64,000 nucleotides of DNA from JBFAPK01 sp040676675 (GCF_040676675.1 NZ_JBFAPK010000013.1:113238-177237); one strand, 5' to 3'; shown: positions 33,742 to 42,125, numbered from the stretch's first letter. Notes: generated by a model from the letters alone, not told the origin. Numbers and translations are program-made.

Positions 33742-33759
33742 AGCTCTGTTTTCAGAGTT
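33742..33759. promoter_or_regulatory. Inverted repeat in the Bcr/MarR intergenic region
   Basis: CTCTG-TTTT-CAGAG (33744-33757) with one further near-matching base pair on each side; AT-rich for this genome. Placed between the divergent pump and MarR genes, as expected for a MarR operator. Confidence 0.55.
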
Positions 33760-33793
33760 ATTGCGAGGTGAGTGCGACCTGTCGCGAGGTGAG

Positions 33794-34282
33794 ATGGCCG
33801 ACAACCGGACGTACGGGCCCGATCCGCTGCCCGAGAAGGAGATCGCCGCGGCCGCCGCGGTGCTCGCCGGCGCCCTCGGTGACCTGCACCGGGTGCTGCG
33901 CCGCTCGGCCAGCCGCCGGGCCGGGCGGGTACCCCTGCCCGACGCGCAGGTGGAGCTGCTGCGGCTGGTCGAACGCCGGCCGGGCGTCAGCGTGAAGGAG
34001 GCCGCCGAGCGGCTCGGTACCGCCGCCAACACGGTGAGCACGCTGATCGGGGAGCTGGCCGGCGCCGGGCTGCTGGAGCGGGAACGCGACCCGGAGAACC
34101 GGCGGGTGGTCCGGCTCCGGCTGACCGCCGCCGCCCGCGACCGCATCGCCGACTACGCCGCCCACCGCCGGGACCTGCTCGTCGCCGCGCTCGACCGGCT
34201 CGACGCCGAGGCGCGGCGCGAGGTCGTCCGGGCCGCGCCGGGGCTGCGGGCCCTCGCCGACCTGGTCGCCGAGGAGGAGTGA
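33794..34282 (+). CDS. MarR family transcriptional regulator
   Basis: 162 residues from the ATG at 33794 (GAGGTGAG upstream). The winged helix spans about 45-115: LPDAQVELLRLVERRPGVSV, KEAAERLGTAANTVSTLIGE and the wing DPENRRVVRLRLT, the last a typical MarR signature (D-x-R-x3-V). N- and C-terminal helices form the dimer interface. It most likely represses the divergent Bcr-type efflux gene and itself through the inverted repeat between them. Confidence 0.9.
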   Translation: MADNRTYGPDPLPEKEIAAAAAVLAGALGDLHRVLRRSASRRAGRVPLPDAQVELLRLVERRPGVSVKEAAERLGTAANTVSTLIGELAGAGLLERERDPENRRVVRLRLTAAARDRIADYAAHRRDLLVAALDRLDAEARREVVRAAPGLRALADLVAEEE

Positions 34283-34311
34283 CCGGGGTGCGGTCCGCCG
34301 CCCGGAACGGC

Positions 34312-34359
34312 GCGGCTGGGCGGCCCGCTAGCGGTGCGGCTGGGCGGCCCGCTAGCGGC
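34312..34359 (+). repeat. Two tandem copies of a 24-bp repeat
   Basis: GCGGCTGGGCGGCCCGCTAG starts each 24-bp copy (34312 and 34336), in the 145-bp gap between marR and aroC; only the last base differs. No gene is seen here. Confidence 0.8.
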
Positions 34360-34427
34360 GCGGTCCGCTGTGCGGGACGGCGCGGCCGGGGTGGGGTGCC
34401 GTCCCGGCAGCGTGACACACTGGCACC

Positions 34428-35606
34428 GTGTTGCGCTGGCTGACCGCAGGTGAATCGCATGGCCCCGCCCTCGTCGCGCTCCTGGAGGGCGTACCCGCCG
34501 GGGTCGAGGTGAGCAGCGAGGTGATCGTCCGGGAACTGGCCCGGCGGCGCCTCGGCTATGGTCGCGGCGCCCGGATGTCCTTCGAGCGCGACGAGGTCGA
34601 GATCATCGGCGGCATCCGGCACGGGCTGACGCTGGGCAGCCCCGTCGCCATCCGGGTGGGCAACTCCGAATGGCCCAAGTGGGAGACCGTGATGTCGGCC
34701 GACCCGGTCGACCCCGAGGTCCTCGCCGGGCAGGCCCGCAACGCCCCGCTGACCCGCCCCCGGCCCGGCCATGCCGACCTGGCCGGCATGCAGAAGTACG
34801 GCTACACCGACGCCCGCCCGATCCTGGAGCGCGCCAGCGCGCGGGAGACGGCGGCCCGGGTCGCCGTCGGTACGGTCGCCAAGGCGCTGGTGCGCCAGAC
34901 CCTCGGCATCGAGATCGTCTCGCACGTGGTGGAACTCGGCTCGGTGGCGGCCAAGCCCGGCCTGCAACCCCGGCCGGAGGACGCCGAGCGGATCGACGCC
35001 GACCCGCTGCGCTGCCTCGACCCGGAGGCGAGCGCCCGGATGGTCGCCGAGGTCGACGCCGCGAAGAAGGACGCCGACACGCTCGGCGGGGTGGTCGAGG
35101 TGCTCGCGTACGGCGTACCGCCGGGCCTGGGCAGCCACGTCCAGTGGGACCGCAAGCTCGACGCCCGGCTCGCCACCGCGCTCATGTCGATCCAGGCCAT
35201 CAAGGGTGTGGAGATCGGCGACGGCTGGCAGCAGGCCCGCTCCCGGGGTTCGGTCGCGCACGACGAGATCGTGCCGACCGCGACCGGCGTACGGCGGGTC
35301 ACCGACCGGGCCGGCGGGCTGGAGGGCGGCATCACCACCGGCGAGCCGGTACGGGTCCGGGCCGCGATGAAGCCGATCTCTTCGCTGAACCGGGCGCTCT
35401 CCACCGTGGACGTCACCACCGGCGAGCCGGCCACCGCGATCAACCAGCGCTCGGACGTCTGCGCGGTACCGGCCGCGGCCGTGGTGGCCGAGGCGATGGT
35501 GGCGCTGGTGCTCGCCGAGGCGGCGACCGAGAAGTTCGGCGGCGACTCGGTCGCCGAGATTCGCCGCAACCTCGCCGGCTACCTCGACAACCTGGTGATC
35601 CGGTGA
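34428..35606 (+). CDS. aroC: Chorismate synthase
   Basis: 392 residues from a GTG. N-terminus MLRWLTAGESHGPALVALLE is the family signature; RPGHADLAGMQKY and SARETAARVAVG (FMN/EPSP site) and the conserved NAPLTRPRPG loop follow. Forms chorismate from EPSP with reduced FMN, the last step of the shikimate pathway. Its stop overlaps the aroK start (GTGA). Confidence 0.96.
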   Translation: MLRWLTAGESHGPALVALLEGVPAGVEVSSEVIVRELARRRLGYGRGARMSFERDEVEIIGGIRHGLTLGSPVAIRVGNSEWPKWETVMSADPVDPEVLAGQARNAPLTRPRPGHADLAGMQKYGYTDARPILERASARETAARVAVGTVAKALVRQTLGIEIVSHVVELGSVAAKPGLQPRPEDAERIDADPLRCLDPEASARMVAEVDAAKKDADTLGGVVEVLAYGVPPGLGSHVQWDRKLDARLATALMSIQAIKGVEIGDGWQQARSRGSVAHDEIVPTATGVRRVTDRAGGLEGGITTGEPVRVRAAMKPISSLNRALSTVDVTTGEPATAINQRSDVCAVPAAAVVAEAMVALVLAEAATEKFGGDSVAEIRRNLAGYLDNLVIR

Positions 35607-36109
35607 CGCGCCCCGTGTGTGTGCTGGTCGGGGCGCCCGGCTCGGGCAAGACGAGCACCGGCGAGGCGCTGGCCGCCGCGCTGGGCGTGACGTTCCGCGA
35701 CACCGACCACGACATCGAGGCGACGGCCGGCAAGCCGATCCCGGAGATCTTCATCGACGAGGGGGAGGAGCACTTCCGTACCCTCGAACGCCAGGCGGTG
35801 GCGACGGCGCTGGCCTCCTTCGACGGGGTGCTCGCCCTCGGCGGCGGCGCGGTCCTGGCCGACCAGACCCGCGCGTCGCTCGCCGGCCACACCGTGATCC
35901 ACCTGTCGGTCGAGCTGCCCGACGCGCTCAGGCGGGTCGGGCTCGGCGCGGGCCGGCCGCTGCTGGCGATGAACCCCCGCGCCACCCTCAAGCACCTGCT
36001 CGACCAGCGGCGACCGCTCTACGCGGAGGTCGCCACGCACACGGTCACCACCGACGGCCGTACGCCCGAAGAGGTCGCCGACGAGATCCTCGCCCTGCTC
36101 AAGGAGTAG
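35603..36109 (+). CDS. aroK: Shikimate kinase
   Basis: 168 residues. Walker A GAPGSGKTSTG, shikimate-binding Asp in DTDHDIEA, FRTLERQAV (the Arg of the substrate site) and GGGAVL in order; the lid region follows LGAGRPLL. Phosphorylates shikimate with ATP. In most actinomycetes aroB follows directly; here about 7 kb of unrelated genes intervenes before aroB. Confidence 0.94.
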   Translation: MTRPVCVLVGAPGSGKTSTGEALAAALGVTFRDTDHDIEATAGKPIPEIFIDEGEEHFRTLERQAVATALASFDGVLALGGGAVLADQTRASLAGHTVIHLSVELPDALRRVGLGAGRPLLAMNPRATLKHLLDQRRPLYAEVATHTVTTDGRTPEEVADEILALLKE

Positions 36110-36125
36110 CGCGGCGGCCGGCGCG

Positions 36126-36222
36126 TCACGCCTTGCCGACCTTGTCGAGGAAGGCGAGCCAGCTCGCGCTGCGGGCGAACCTGGGCGGCGACAGCAGCTC
36201 CAGCGCCACGATCTTCTCCGCG
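36126..36222 (-). pseudogene. Possible remnant of a DUF397-like gene
   Basis: A short open stretch, without a start codon or ribosome site, ends RSASWLAFLDKVGKA. The pattern VAL...RF.R.A.W.AFLD resembles the C-terminal end of DUF397 proteins, which are partners of XRE regulators in actinomycetes. It runs on in frame 2 behind the small gene at 36224. Similarity is short and the call is weak. Confidence 0.3.
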
Positions 36223-36223
36223 A

Positions 36224-36439
36224 TCAGGTGTAGACGCCGTGCCAGTAACCATCGTGAGAGACCTCGAAGTCGTCGGGCCTGCGCTGCCGCAGAAGCTCGT
36301 ACCGCTCCACGAAGAGGCTGATCGCTTGTTCGAGGCTGCACCCCTCGGCTTGCCGGATCGCCTGCATCCCCGCGATGATCCGCCGTTGCACAATTAGATC
36401 GTCGATCGGCTGCCAAGCGTCCACGTGGTCATCTTGCAA
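36224..36439 (-). CDS. Small hypothetical protein, 71 residues
   Basis: Reads from a TTG at 36439 with AGGAG five bases before it (a GTG 15 bases further in is an alternative). The peptide is amphipathic and helical: DDLIVQRRIIAGMQAIRQAE, CSLEQAISLFVERYELLRQR, then DDFEVSHDGYWHGVYT. Not recognised. Codons such as CTA, ATT and TCT are commoner than in neighbours, consistent with acquired DNA. It lies downstream of the GntR-type gene on the same strand, about 98 bp away, and may be its partner. Confidence 0.6.
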   Translation of the reverse strand: MQDDHVDAWQPIDDLIVQRRIIAGMQAIRQAEGCSLEQAISLFVERYELLRQRRPDDFEVSHDGYWHGVYT

Positions 36440-36537
36440 GCCGGCTCCTGGCTTGTCCCGCCCGGGTGGGGGTCCGTGCCGTTTCCGTGGTGCACGCCGC
36501 GCGGTGGCGACATCGCGTGGCGGAGCCGATGAATGTC

Positions 36538-36759
36538 CTACTTGTTGTCGGCGACGAAGACGCCGCGACCGGGGCGGCCGACGAGCACGCCCTGTTGCCG
36601 GAGCCTCTTCACGGCTCGGGCAACCGTCGAGGGCGAGATGTCGTAGTGGTCGGCGAGTTGCTGGGTTGAGGGCAACTGCGACGCGGGCGGGAACTCGCCA
36701 CGCTTGATCCGATCGAGGATGTCGGCGATCAGCTCGTCCATCGTTGGCGGGATAGGCAT
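36538..36759 (-). CDS. Minimal GntR-type winged-helix regulator
   Basis: 73 residues from the ATG at 36759, consisting only of the GntR DNA-binding domain: MDELIADILDRIKRGEFPP, LPSTQQLADHYDISPSTVAR and VKRLRQQGVLVGRPGRGVFV. The effector-binding domain of full-length GntR proteins is missing. Such stand-alone domains are common in actinomycete accessory elements, often as self-regulators. A Met 22 codons upstream exists but lacks a ribosome site. Targets unknown; the following small gene may be co-expressed. Confidence 0.82.
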   Translation of the reverse strand: MPIPPTMDELIADILDRIKRGEFPPASQLPSTQQLADHYDISPSTVARAVKRLRQQGVLVGRPGRGVFVADNK

Positions 36760-36825
36760 GTACGGGTCCCTTGCGGTCGGTTGGCCCAACCAGTATTGAT
36801 CGCGGCCCCGACGTAGGCAACGCAT

Positions 36826-37148
36826 GTCACGCTGCTGACAAAGGTGGCATCGATGGCTCGCTTGACATAGGTGACATGAGGCCAGTAGCGTCGTGACCAG
36901 CGGTTAGCGGTCCTGAGCGGTCGGTTGGCGCCTCGCTGGGGGATCCGAAGCCGTCGAAGTCCGGTGCGCCGACCAGCGCGTTGTCGGCGAACGGGGCCTT
37001 CATCCCGGGTGGACGGCCCGGGTGCCGCCGGGACAGTGAATGCACGTACTCGCAGCCGTGAATCGGCTGGTGGATGCCGCTGTCCCGGCGCCGCGCAATA
37101 CCTACGGGAGGGGAGCGGGGATGGGACCGAGCGCCGCCGGAGACAGCC
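36826..37148. other. 323-bp gap with a possible promoter, no gene seen
   Basis: Contains CTTGACATAGGTGACATGAGG (bases 36862-36882), with a TTGACA -35-like hexamer and a TGACAT direct repeat, which may form part of a promoter for the plus-strand genes at 37149 or a regulator site of the divergent GntR gene. Open frames here are Arg/Ser-rich and unsupported. Confidence 0.4.
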
Positions 37149-37454
37149 GTGCCAGCCGGGAATAGCGAGCGCGGGAACGCCGAGGAGCGTCTGGTCCCGG
37201 CTGCGGTCCGCGCCGCGACCTTCGCCGTACGCTGGCGCGGCCTCGACCCGCAGGACGTGTACGCCTACCTCGCCCGCCTCGCCGACGAGGTCGAGCGGCT
37301 GCACCGCGAGGTGACCACCGCCCGCGTGGAGTGCGAGCGGATCCGTCAAGGGCTGCGCCAGTGGCGCGAGCGGCACGTCGGCTGCCGGTTCACCGATCCG
37401 CAATGGCCGCATGGGTCGCAATGGCCGAAGCACACCAATCGGGGGCCGCGATGA
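37149..37454 (+). CDS. DivIVA-domain-like protein
   Basis: 101 residues from a GTG (GGAG seven bases before; an earlier ATG at 37074 is possible but adds a low-complexity leader). Residues about 25-75 carry the DivIVA-type stretch FAVRWRGLDPQDVYAYLARL and a coiled coil ADEVERLHREVTTARVECER. DivIVA proteins recruit growth machinery to curved membranes; a protein this short lacks the long coiled coil and is probably an accessory form. Its stop overlaps the next gene (ATGA). Confidence 0.72.
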   Translation: MPAGNSERGNAEERLVPAAVRAATFAVRWRGLDPQDVYAYLARLADEVERLHREVTTARVECERIRQGLRQWRERHVGCRFTDPQWPHGSQWPKHTNRGPR

Positions 37455-37720
37455 GCGAAGAGCGCTGGATCATCCACCTGCCGACCCGGCTCACCTCCCG
37501 CGAGCGGGCCGCCGAGCTGGCCGCCAGTCTGCGCGACTCGCTCGGGCACGTGGACGTCATCGACTTCGACTACACGACGTTCTCGGAGGAGCACCGGCAG
37601 AACATCCGGTACGGGCTGCACTGCAACCTGCCCGTCGACCGGGATCCGGGTCGCTGCTGTCGCCGGCCCGAGGGGCACGACGGCCCGTGCGACGAGCGCG
37701 CCTCCGCCCCGCCCGGCTGA
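37451..37720 (+). CDS. Small hypothetical protein coupled to the DivIVA-like gene
   Basis: 89 residues. Compact N-terminal part (ERWIIHLPTRLTSRERAAEL, HVDVIDFDYTTFSEEHRQNI) and a Cys/His-rich end (GLHCNLPVDRDPGRCCRRPE, then HDGPCDE) with four Cys and three His able to bind a metal. Family unknown. It is translationally coupled to the DivIVA-like gene, so the two probably work together. Confidence 0.68.
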   Translation: MSEERWIIHLPTRLTSRERAAELAASLRDSLGHVDVIDFDYTTFSEEHRQNIRYGLHCNLPVDRDPGRCCRRPEGHDGPCDERASAPPG

Positions 37721-37727
37721 GGCGCGA

Positions 37728-37780
37728 GGCTACTTCGCCGGCGACTTGCGGCGCGCGGCTACCGCGCCGGCGACTTGCGG
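37728..37780 (-). repeat. Tandem duplication of the 3' end of the membrane protein gene
   Basis: A unit of about 29 bp containing CGCCGGCGACTTGCGG occurs at 37736-37751 and 37765-37780, so that the coding end RKSPAR-stop is followed by a second RKSPAK-stop-like copy. A recent slippage event. Confidence 0.7.
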
Positions 37781-39063
37781 TGGATCGCGTAGTGCAGTAC
37801 CAGGAACGGCAGCCCGAAGACCCAGAACGCGTGCTCGGCGCGGAGTTCGCCGTCCCGGACGTACACGTCGAGTTCCTCGGCGAAGCCGTGTACGGCGAGC
37901 GTGGTGAGCTGCCGCGACTCCGGTTCGATGTAGGTCAGGTAGTGGCCGGGGTGGGGCAGGTCGCTGCGGCTGGTGAGGACCAGGCCGCCGTCGGGGCGCG
38001 GGCGGGGCAGCAGCGTGGCCGTGAAGCTGGCCTGCGGCAACGGGAAACCGACGCTGACGTAGCCGCGCCCGTCGTGCCGGTAGGTGGTGTAGATGCCGAC
38101 ATAGATCGGTTCGTCGGTGTCGACGTACGAGCGGATCCAGCCCCGGATGCCGACCACGCCGTCCCGCTTGGGGCTGATCGTGTCGATGCGGCTGCGTACG
38201 CCCCGCTGCGTCTCCCGCTGGTTCATCGGTACGTTCGCCTGCCCGAGCGGACGGGCCAGGAAGGTGCGGTAGAGCAGGTAGCCGGGGCGCACCCAGAGTC
38301 GCCACTCGGGCACGATGTCGAGGGTGAAGCGGGTGGTGTGCTCGTAGAACTCGCGCACCCTCGGGTCGACGCCGGCCGGGTCGAACCCCGGGCCGGCCAA
38401 CTCGTCGAAGGAGGCGACGATGCCGACGTCGGGCGCGTCCGCCCGGTAGTCCCCGCCGACCACCCGCGCCAGCTCGCGGACGTAGCCGGTCCCGACGTAC
38501 CGGGTACGCGACTCCAGCGGCACCACGAACGGAAGGTCCTCGGCCCCGACCCGCTCGGCCAGCAGGCTCACCTGGGGATCGCGGAAGATCAGCGCCGCCA
38601 GCACCCGGTACGCCAGCGCGGTACCGGCGGCGACGATGGCGGCGGGAGCCGGGCGACCCGCCCAGACGCTCTCGTCGACGGTCGACAGGCCGTAGCCGAC
38701 GGCAGCCCCGACCAGCGGCCCGAGCAGCACCTTGTGCGGTCGTACGCCGAGCAGCCCCACCACCACGCCGGTCGCGAGGCCCACCACGAGCGGACCGGCG
38801 CCGGTGAGCCACCCGCCGGCCCAGCCGAGCGGGGCGGCGATCGCCGCGCTCATCACGATCCGCGACCAGAGCGCCGGGATCTCGCCGGGCCGCTGCCGGA
38901 CCCGCGCCACGGCCTCGGCGGTACCGAGGAGCGCCGCTCCGGCGACCGCGCCGACCAGTCCGGCCGACCAGCCCCAGCGGGCGGCCAGCGCCGCTCCGGC
39001 CAACGCGCCGATCACCACGGCCGGGCCGATGGGACCGGGCCGGCGCACATCTGACGAGGTCAC
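37759..39063 (-). CDS. Hypothetical membrane protein, 434 residues
   Basis: Four to six hydrophobic helices (about 10-30, 34-50, 68-85, 88-108, 112-128, 140-158), then a large soluble part (about 165-434) with recurring aromatic and Pro residues (VRELARVVGGDY, FYEHTTRFTLDIVPEWR, PMNQRETQRG, VSVGFPLPQASFTATLLPR). No family could be assigned. The C-terminal part looks enzyme-like or beta-barrel-like, but that is only an impression. It is convergent with the small coupled genes and divergent from the next membrane protein gene. Confidence 0.65.
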   Translation of the reverse strand: MTSSDVRRPGPIGPAVVIGALAGAALAARWGWSAGLVGAVAGAALLGTAEAVARVRQRPGEIPALWSRIVMSAAIAAPLGWAGGWLTGAGPLVVGLATGVVVGLLGVRPHKVLLGPLVGAAVGYGLSTVDESVWAGRPAPAAIVAAGTALAYRVLAALIFRDPQVSLLAERVGAEDLPFVVPLESRTRYVGTGYVRELARVVGGDYRADAPDVGIVASFDELAGPGFDPAGVDPRVREFYEHTTRFTLDIVPEWRLWVRPGYLLYRTFLARPLGQANVPMNQRETQRGVRSRIDTISPKRDGVVGIRGWIRSYVDTDEPIYVGIYTTYRHDGRGYVSVGFPLPQASFTATLLPRPRPDGGLVLTSRSDLPHPGHYLTYIEPESRQLTTLAVHGFAEELDVYVRDGELRAEHAFWVFGLPFLVLHYAIHRKSPAR

Positions 39064-39197
39064 GCCGGGAACCTACCGTCAGCGGCGGTCGAGGGTAGTA
39101 CCCCAGGGGTACGGGAATTCTGGCTCCGTGGGGTGACGTCCCGCCCGTCGACGCGGCCCTACGGTTACGACATCACCCGAGAACCAGAGGAGAAGCT

Positions 39198-39800
39198 GTG
39201 TCCGTCGCATCCCACCCGCGTTCCATCGCCGTAGCCGAGAGCAGCAGTCGTGGCCCGGCGCGCCGACTCGCGGCGCTGACCGGCCGCAGCCTCGCGTACG
39301 GCGCGCTGCTGCCGCTGCTGGCCGTGGCCGCCCTGCCGGCCATCCTGCTCGGCCGGGCGGGCACCGCCGTGTCCTGGTGGCGCGCGCTGCGGACCCGGGT
39401 GCTCGGGGCGCCGTCCGTCGAGCCCCGGCGCCGGGCGGGCTTTTTCGCCGTCGCCGGCCACGGCCTGCTCAGCCTTCTGCTCGGTGCGGCGGCGCTGCCG
39501 CCGCTCGGGGTCCAGCTGCTGATGGTGCTGCGCGGGGCGCTCTACGGCCTGGTGGTCTCCGGGCCGTACGACCACGCGTGGGGCGGGCCGACCCTGGCCG
39601 GCGCCTGGGCGGTGCACTTCCTGGTGGGCATACCCACCTCCGCCGCCGGGCTCGCCCTGCTGATCGTCATCGCCGCGCTGCACCAGCGGCTCACGGCCGC
39701 CCTCGACGGGCAGCGGCTGCGGCCCTGGGTGCTGCCGCTGGCGCTGCTGATCTGCGCGGCCATGGGACTCTTCTTCGTGGCCTGGCTGCACCAGATCTGA
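39198..39800 (+). CDS. Hypothetical membrane protein (sensor-domain-like)
   Basis: 200 residues from a GTG with GAGGAG upstream. Four membrane helices (about 35-55, 83-105, 132-155, 172-198). The region GRSLAYGALLPLLAVAALPA and the WLHQ end resemble the N-terminal 'putative sensor' module of actinomycete histidine kinases, but no kinase domain is attached. Family kinship is tentative. Followed by a strong hairpin and the convergent ABC exporter operon. Confidence 0.68.
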   Translation: MSVASHPRSIAVAESSSRGPARRLAALTGRSLAYGALLPLLAVAALPAILLGRAGTAVSWWRALRTRVLGAPSVEPRRRAGFFAVAGHGLLSLLLGAAALPPLGVQLLMVLRGALYGLVVSGPYDHAWGGPTLAGAWAVHFLVGIPTSAAGLALLIVIAALHQRLTAALDGQRLRPWVLPLALLICAAMGLFFVAWLHQI

Positions 39801-39862
39801 GGCCCGCCTCCTAAGGCCACGCCCTACCGCGCCGGCCCCCGACGCGCCCGGCCGCGTTGTCA

Positions 39863-39898
39863 GGTTGCCCGGATACCGACACCGGTATCCGGGCAACC
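39863..39898. terminator. Perfect 16-bp hairpin between convergent genes
   Basis: GGTTGCCCGGATACCG (39863-39878), loop ACAC, exact complement (39883-39898). Placed between the plus-strand membrane protein and minus-strand ABC operon; likely bidirectional terminator. Confidence 0.87.
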
Positions 39899-39971
39899 TC
39901 GGCCTTGCCGGACGCTGGACGGATCCCGCGCGCGGCTGCCGCCGCCGGTCGGGGCTCGACCGCGAGCACCG

Positions 39972-41318
39972 CTACGCGGTGCTGAGCGCCAGGATCGGGC
40001 GTACCCGGGTCGCCCGCGCGGTCGGGGTGAGCGTGGCGGCGAGCGCCACCGCGAGCGTCCCGCCGGCGACCGCCAGGTACATCCAGAGCGGACCGGACGG
40101 TACGGGCGAGCCGGTCTTGACGAGGCTGTACGGCACGGTCGTGGTCAGCGCCGCGACCGAGCCGAGCGCGATCGCGAGGACCGCCGATATGGTGCTCTCC
40201 ACCGCCGCCATGGCCAGCACCTGCCGCCGGGTCGACGCGGTGAGGCGGAGCAACCCGAACTCGCGTCGCCGGTGCCAGGTCGCGGCGACCAGGGTGTTCG
40301 TCACCGCGATCGTGCTGAAGGCGATGATCATCGCGACGACGAGGTAGTTCGCCGCCGCGAACTGCGGGCCGACGTCATCCGGGCCGACCGGCGCGGTCAG
40401 GGTGCTGTCCTCGGTGCTCTGCATGTAGAGGGTGCCGACCGCGATGCCGACGAGGAGGGTCATCGGGCCCACGACGGCGCCCGCCCCGGCGGCCCGGGCG
40501 TGCAGGTTGCGCGCCGCGAGCCGCCCCACGCCGCCGGCCAGTCGGGCGGCGGTACGGCCGACCACCGCGACCACCGCGGGGCTCAGCAGCGCCAGACCGA
40601 TCGCCGTGGCGATGCACGCCGGTCCGGCCGCCGCGGCCAGCAGCGGCCCGTTGGCCATGCCGAGCGTGCCGAGCCCGGTGCCGATGCCGGCCAGCACGAA
40701 GAGGAGGCCGGCGACCAGCCTCGGCCGGGCGAGCGGCGCGGCCCCGGTCGCCGGGCCCGCCGCGCCGGCCAGGGCCAGTACCGCCGGGATCCGCGACGCC
40801 CGGCGGCCCGCCAGCGCCGCCGCCGCGACCGCCGAGACCAGCGAGACCGCCGCGCCGACGACGAGGGTCCGCGCGGTCGTGACCAGCGGGGTGCCGGCGG
40901 CGACCACGTCCAGCTCGACCATCCGGCCGAGCAGGAACGACCCGAGCCCGATCCCGGGTACGACGCCGACGGCGACCGCCGGCAGGGCGACGGCGACGGT
41001 CTCCACCAGTACCATCCGCCGGGTCTGGGCCGGGGTGGTGCCGATCGCGCGGAGCAGCGCCAGCTCGCGTTCCCGCTGTCCGATCACGAGCGAGACGGTG
41101 GCGACGACGCCGTACGCGACGATGACCGTGGTCCAGCCGCCCATGATGGCGGCGAGGATGGCCAGGGTCTCCGCCGCGCCGGACGGGTCCGCGAGCCCGG
41201 TCTCGGCCAGCGCGGCGAACGCGGTGAGCAGCGCCGTACCGGCGATCATGGCGCCCGCCGAGGCGGCGTACGAGGCGAGCCGGCCCCGTACCGTGCGCAA
41301 CGCGAGCCGCCAGGTCAT
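39972..41318 (-). CDS. FtsX-like ABC transporter permease
   Basis: 448 residues from the ATG at 41318, which overlaps the ATPase stop (ATGA). The first membrane helix (about 15-35), then the FtsX core with three helices (about 55-80, 105-125, 145-170), a middle helical region and a second copy of the three-helix core near the C-terminus (about 325-445), including REFGLLRLTASTRRQVL, the FtsX 'coupling' loop motif, and its counterpart RERELALLRAIGTTPAQTRR in the first half. A two-core permease of the MacB/LolC-like ABC3 type; substrate unknown. Confidence 0.87.
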   Translation of the reverse strand: MTWRLALRTVRGRLASYAASAGAMIAGTALLTAFAALAETGLADPSGAAETLAILAAIMGGWTTVIVAYGVVATVSLVIGQRERELALLRAIGTTPAQTRRMVLVETVAVALPAVAVGVVPGIGLGSFLLGRMVELDVVAAGTPLVTTARTLVVGAAVSLVSAVAAAALAGRRASRIPAVLALAGAAGPATGAAPLARPRLVAGLLFVLAGIGTGLGTLGMANGPLLAAAAGPACIATAIGLALLSPAVVAVVGRTAARLAGGVGRLAARNLHARAAGAGAVVGPMTLLVGIAVGTLYMQSTEDSTLTAPVGPDDVGPQFAAANYLVVAMIIAFSTIAVTNTLVAATWHRRREFGLLRLTASTRRQVLAMAAVESTISAVLAIALGSVAALTTTVPYSLVKTGSPVPSGPLWMYLAVAGGTLAVALAATLTPTARATRVRPILALSTA

Positions 41319-42112
41319 CGCCGCCCGCCGTTCGCCTCGACCGGGGCGGCCAGCGTCGCCATCCGCGCGGCGACGGCCTCGGCGCTGGGGCGCAGCAGCG
41401 TGTCCCGGATCCGGCCGTCGGCGAAGAAGACGACGGCGTCGGCGACCGCGGCGGCCACCGGGTCGTGGGTGACCATCACGATGGTGCGCCCGGCGGTGTC
41501 GACCGCGTGCCGCAGCAGGCCGAGGACCTGGCCCGCCGCGCGGGTGTCCAGCGCCCCGGTCGGTTCGTCCGCGAAGATCACCGCCGGATCGGCGAGCAGG
41601 GCCCGGGCGATCGCGGCGCGCTGCTGTTGACCGCCGGAGAGTGCCGCGGGCCGGGCGTCGGCGTGCCGGTCCAGCCCGAGGTGGGCCAGTACGTCGCGGA
41701 CGGCGGACGCCGGGACGTGGCGGGCGGCCAGTTCCGCCGGCAGGGTGACGTTCTGCCGGACGGTCAGGGTCGGGATCAGGTTGTACGACTGGAAGACGAA
41801 CCCGAGCCGGTCGCGCCGGAAGCGGGTCAGCGCGGTCTCGTCGAGCCGGGTCAGCTCGACGTCCTCGATGACCACGGAGCCGGAGGTCGGCCGGTCCAGC
41901 CCCGCCGCGCACTGCAACAGGGTGCTCTTGCCCGAGCCGGAGGGGCCCATGACGGCGGTGAGCGACCGGCGCGGGAAGGCGACGGTCACCCCGTCGAGCA
42001 CCCGGGTGGTCGAGTTGCCGATCCGGTAGGTCTTGACGAGGTCGGTCAGCGTCACGCTCGGCCGCGCGACCGGGCCGGCGGTCGGATGACTTTGATACAG
42101 CGTACGAGTCAT
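41315..42112 (-). CDS. ABC transporter ATP-binding protein (MacB/LolD type)
   Basis: 265 residues. Walker A MGPSGSGKST, signature LSGGQQQRAAIARAL, Walker B IFADEPTGALDTR and switch VMVTHD; the Q-loop VFQSYNLIPTL fits the LolD/MacB branch. A 15-residue leader precedes the domain. The gene is 142 bp from a divergent zinc-finger TetR regulator, with operator-like repeats between, so the exporter is probably under that regulator's control. It pairs with the overlapping permease gene. Confidence 0.9.
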   Translation of the reverse strand: MTRTLYQSHPTAGPVARPSVTLTDLVKTYRIGNSTTRVLDGVTVAFPRRSLTAVMGPSGSGKSTLLQCAAGLDRPTSGSVVIEDVELTRLDETALTRFRRDRLGFVFQSYNLIPTLTVRQNVTLPAELAARHVPASAVRDVLAHLGLDRHADARPAALSGGQQQRAAIARALLADPAVIFADEPTGALDTRAAGQVLGLLRHAVDTAGRTIVMVTHDPVAAAVADAVVFFADGRIRDTLLRPSAEAVAARMATLAAPVEANGGRR

Positions 42113-42125
42113 AAATACAGCGTAC
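42095..42125. promoter_or_regulatory. Direct repeat ATACAGCGTAC at the ABC operon start
   Basis: Two exact copies of ATACAGCGTAC (42095-42105 and 42115-42125), 20 bp apart, about two helical turns, spanning the start codon of the ATPase. A related AGCGTATTTACC lies near 42176. Likely binding sites for a regulator or a promoter duplication. Confidence 0.5.
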
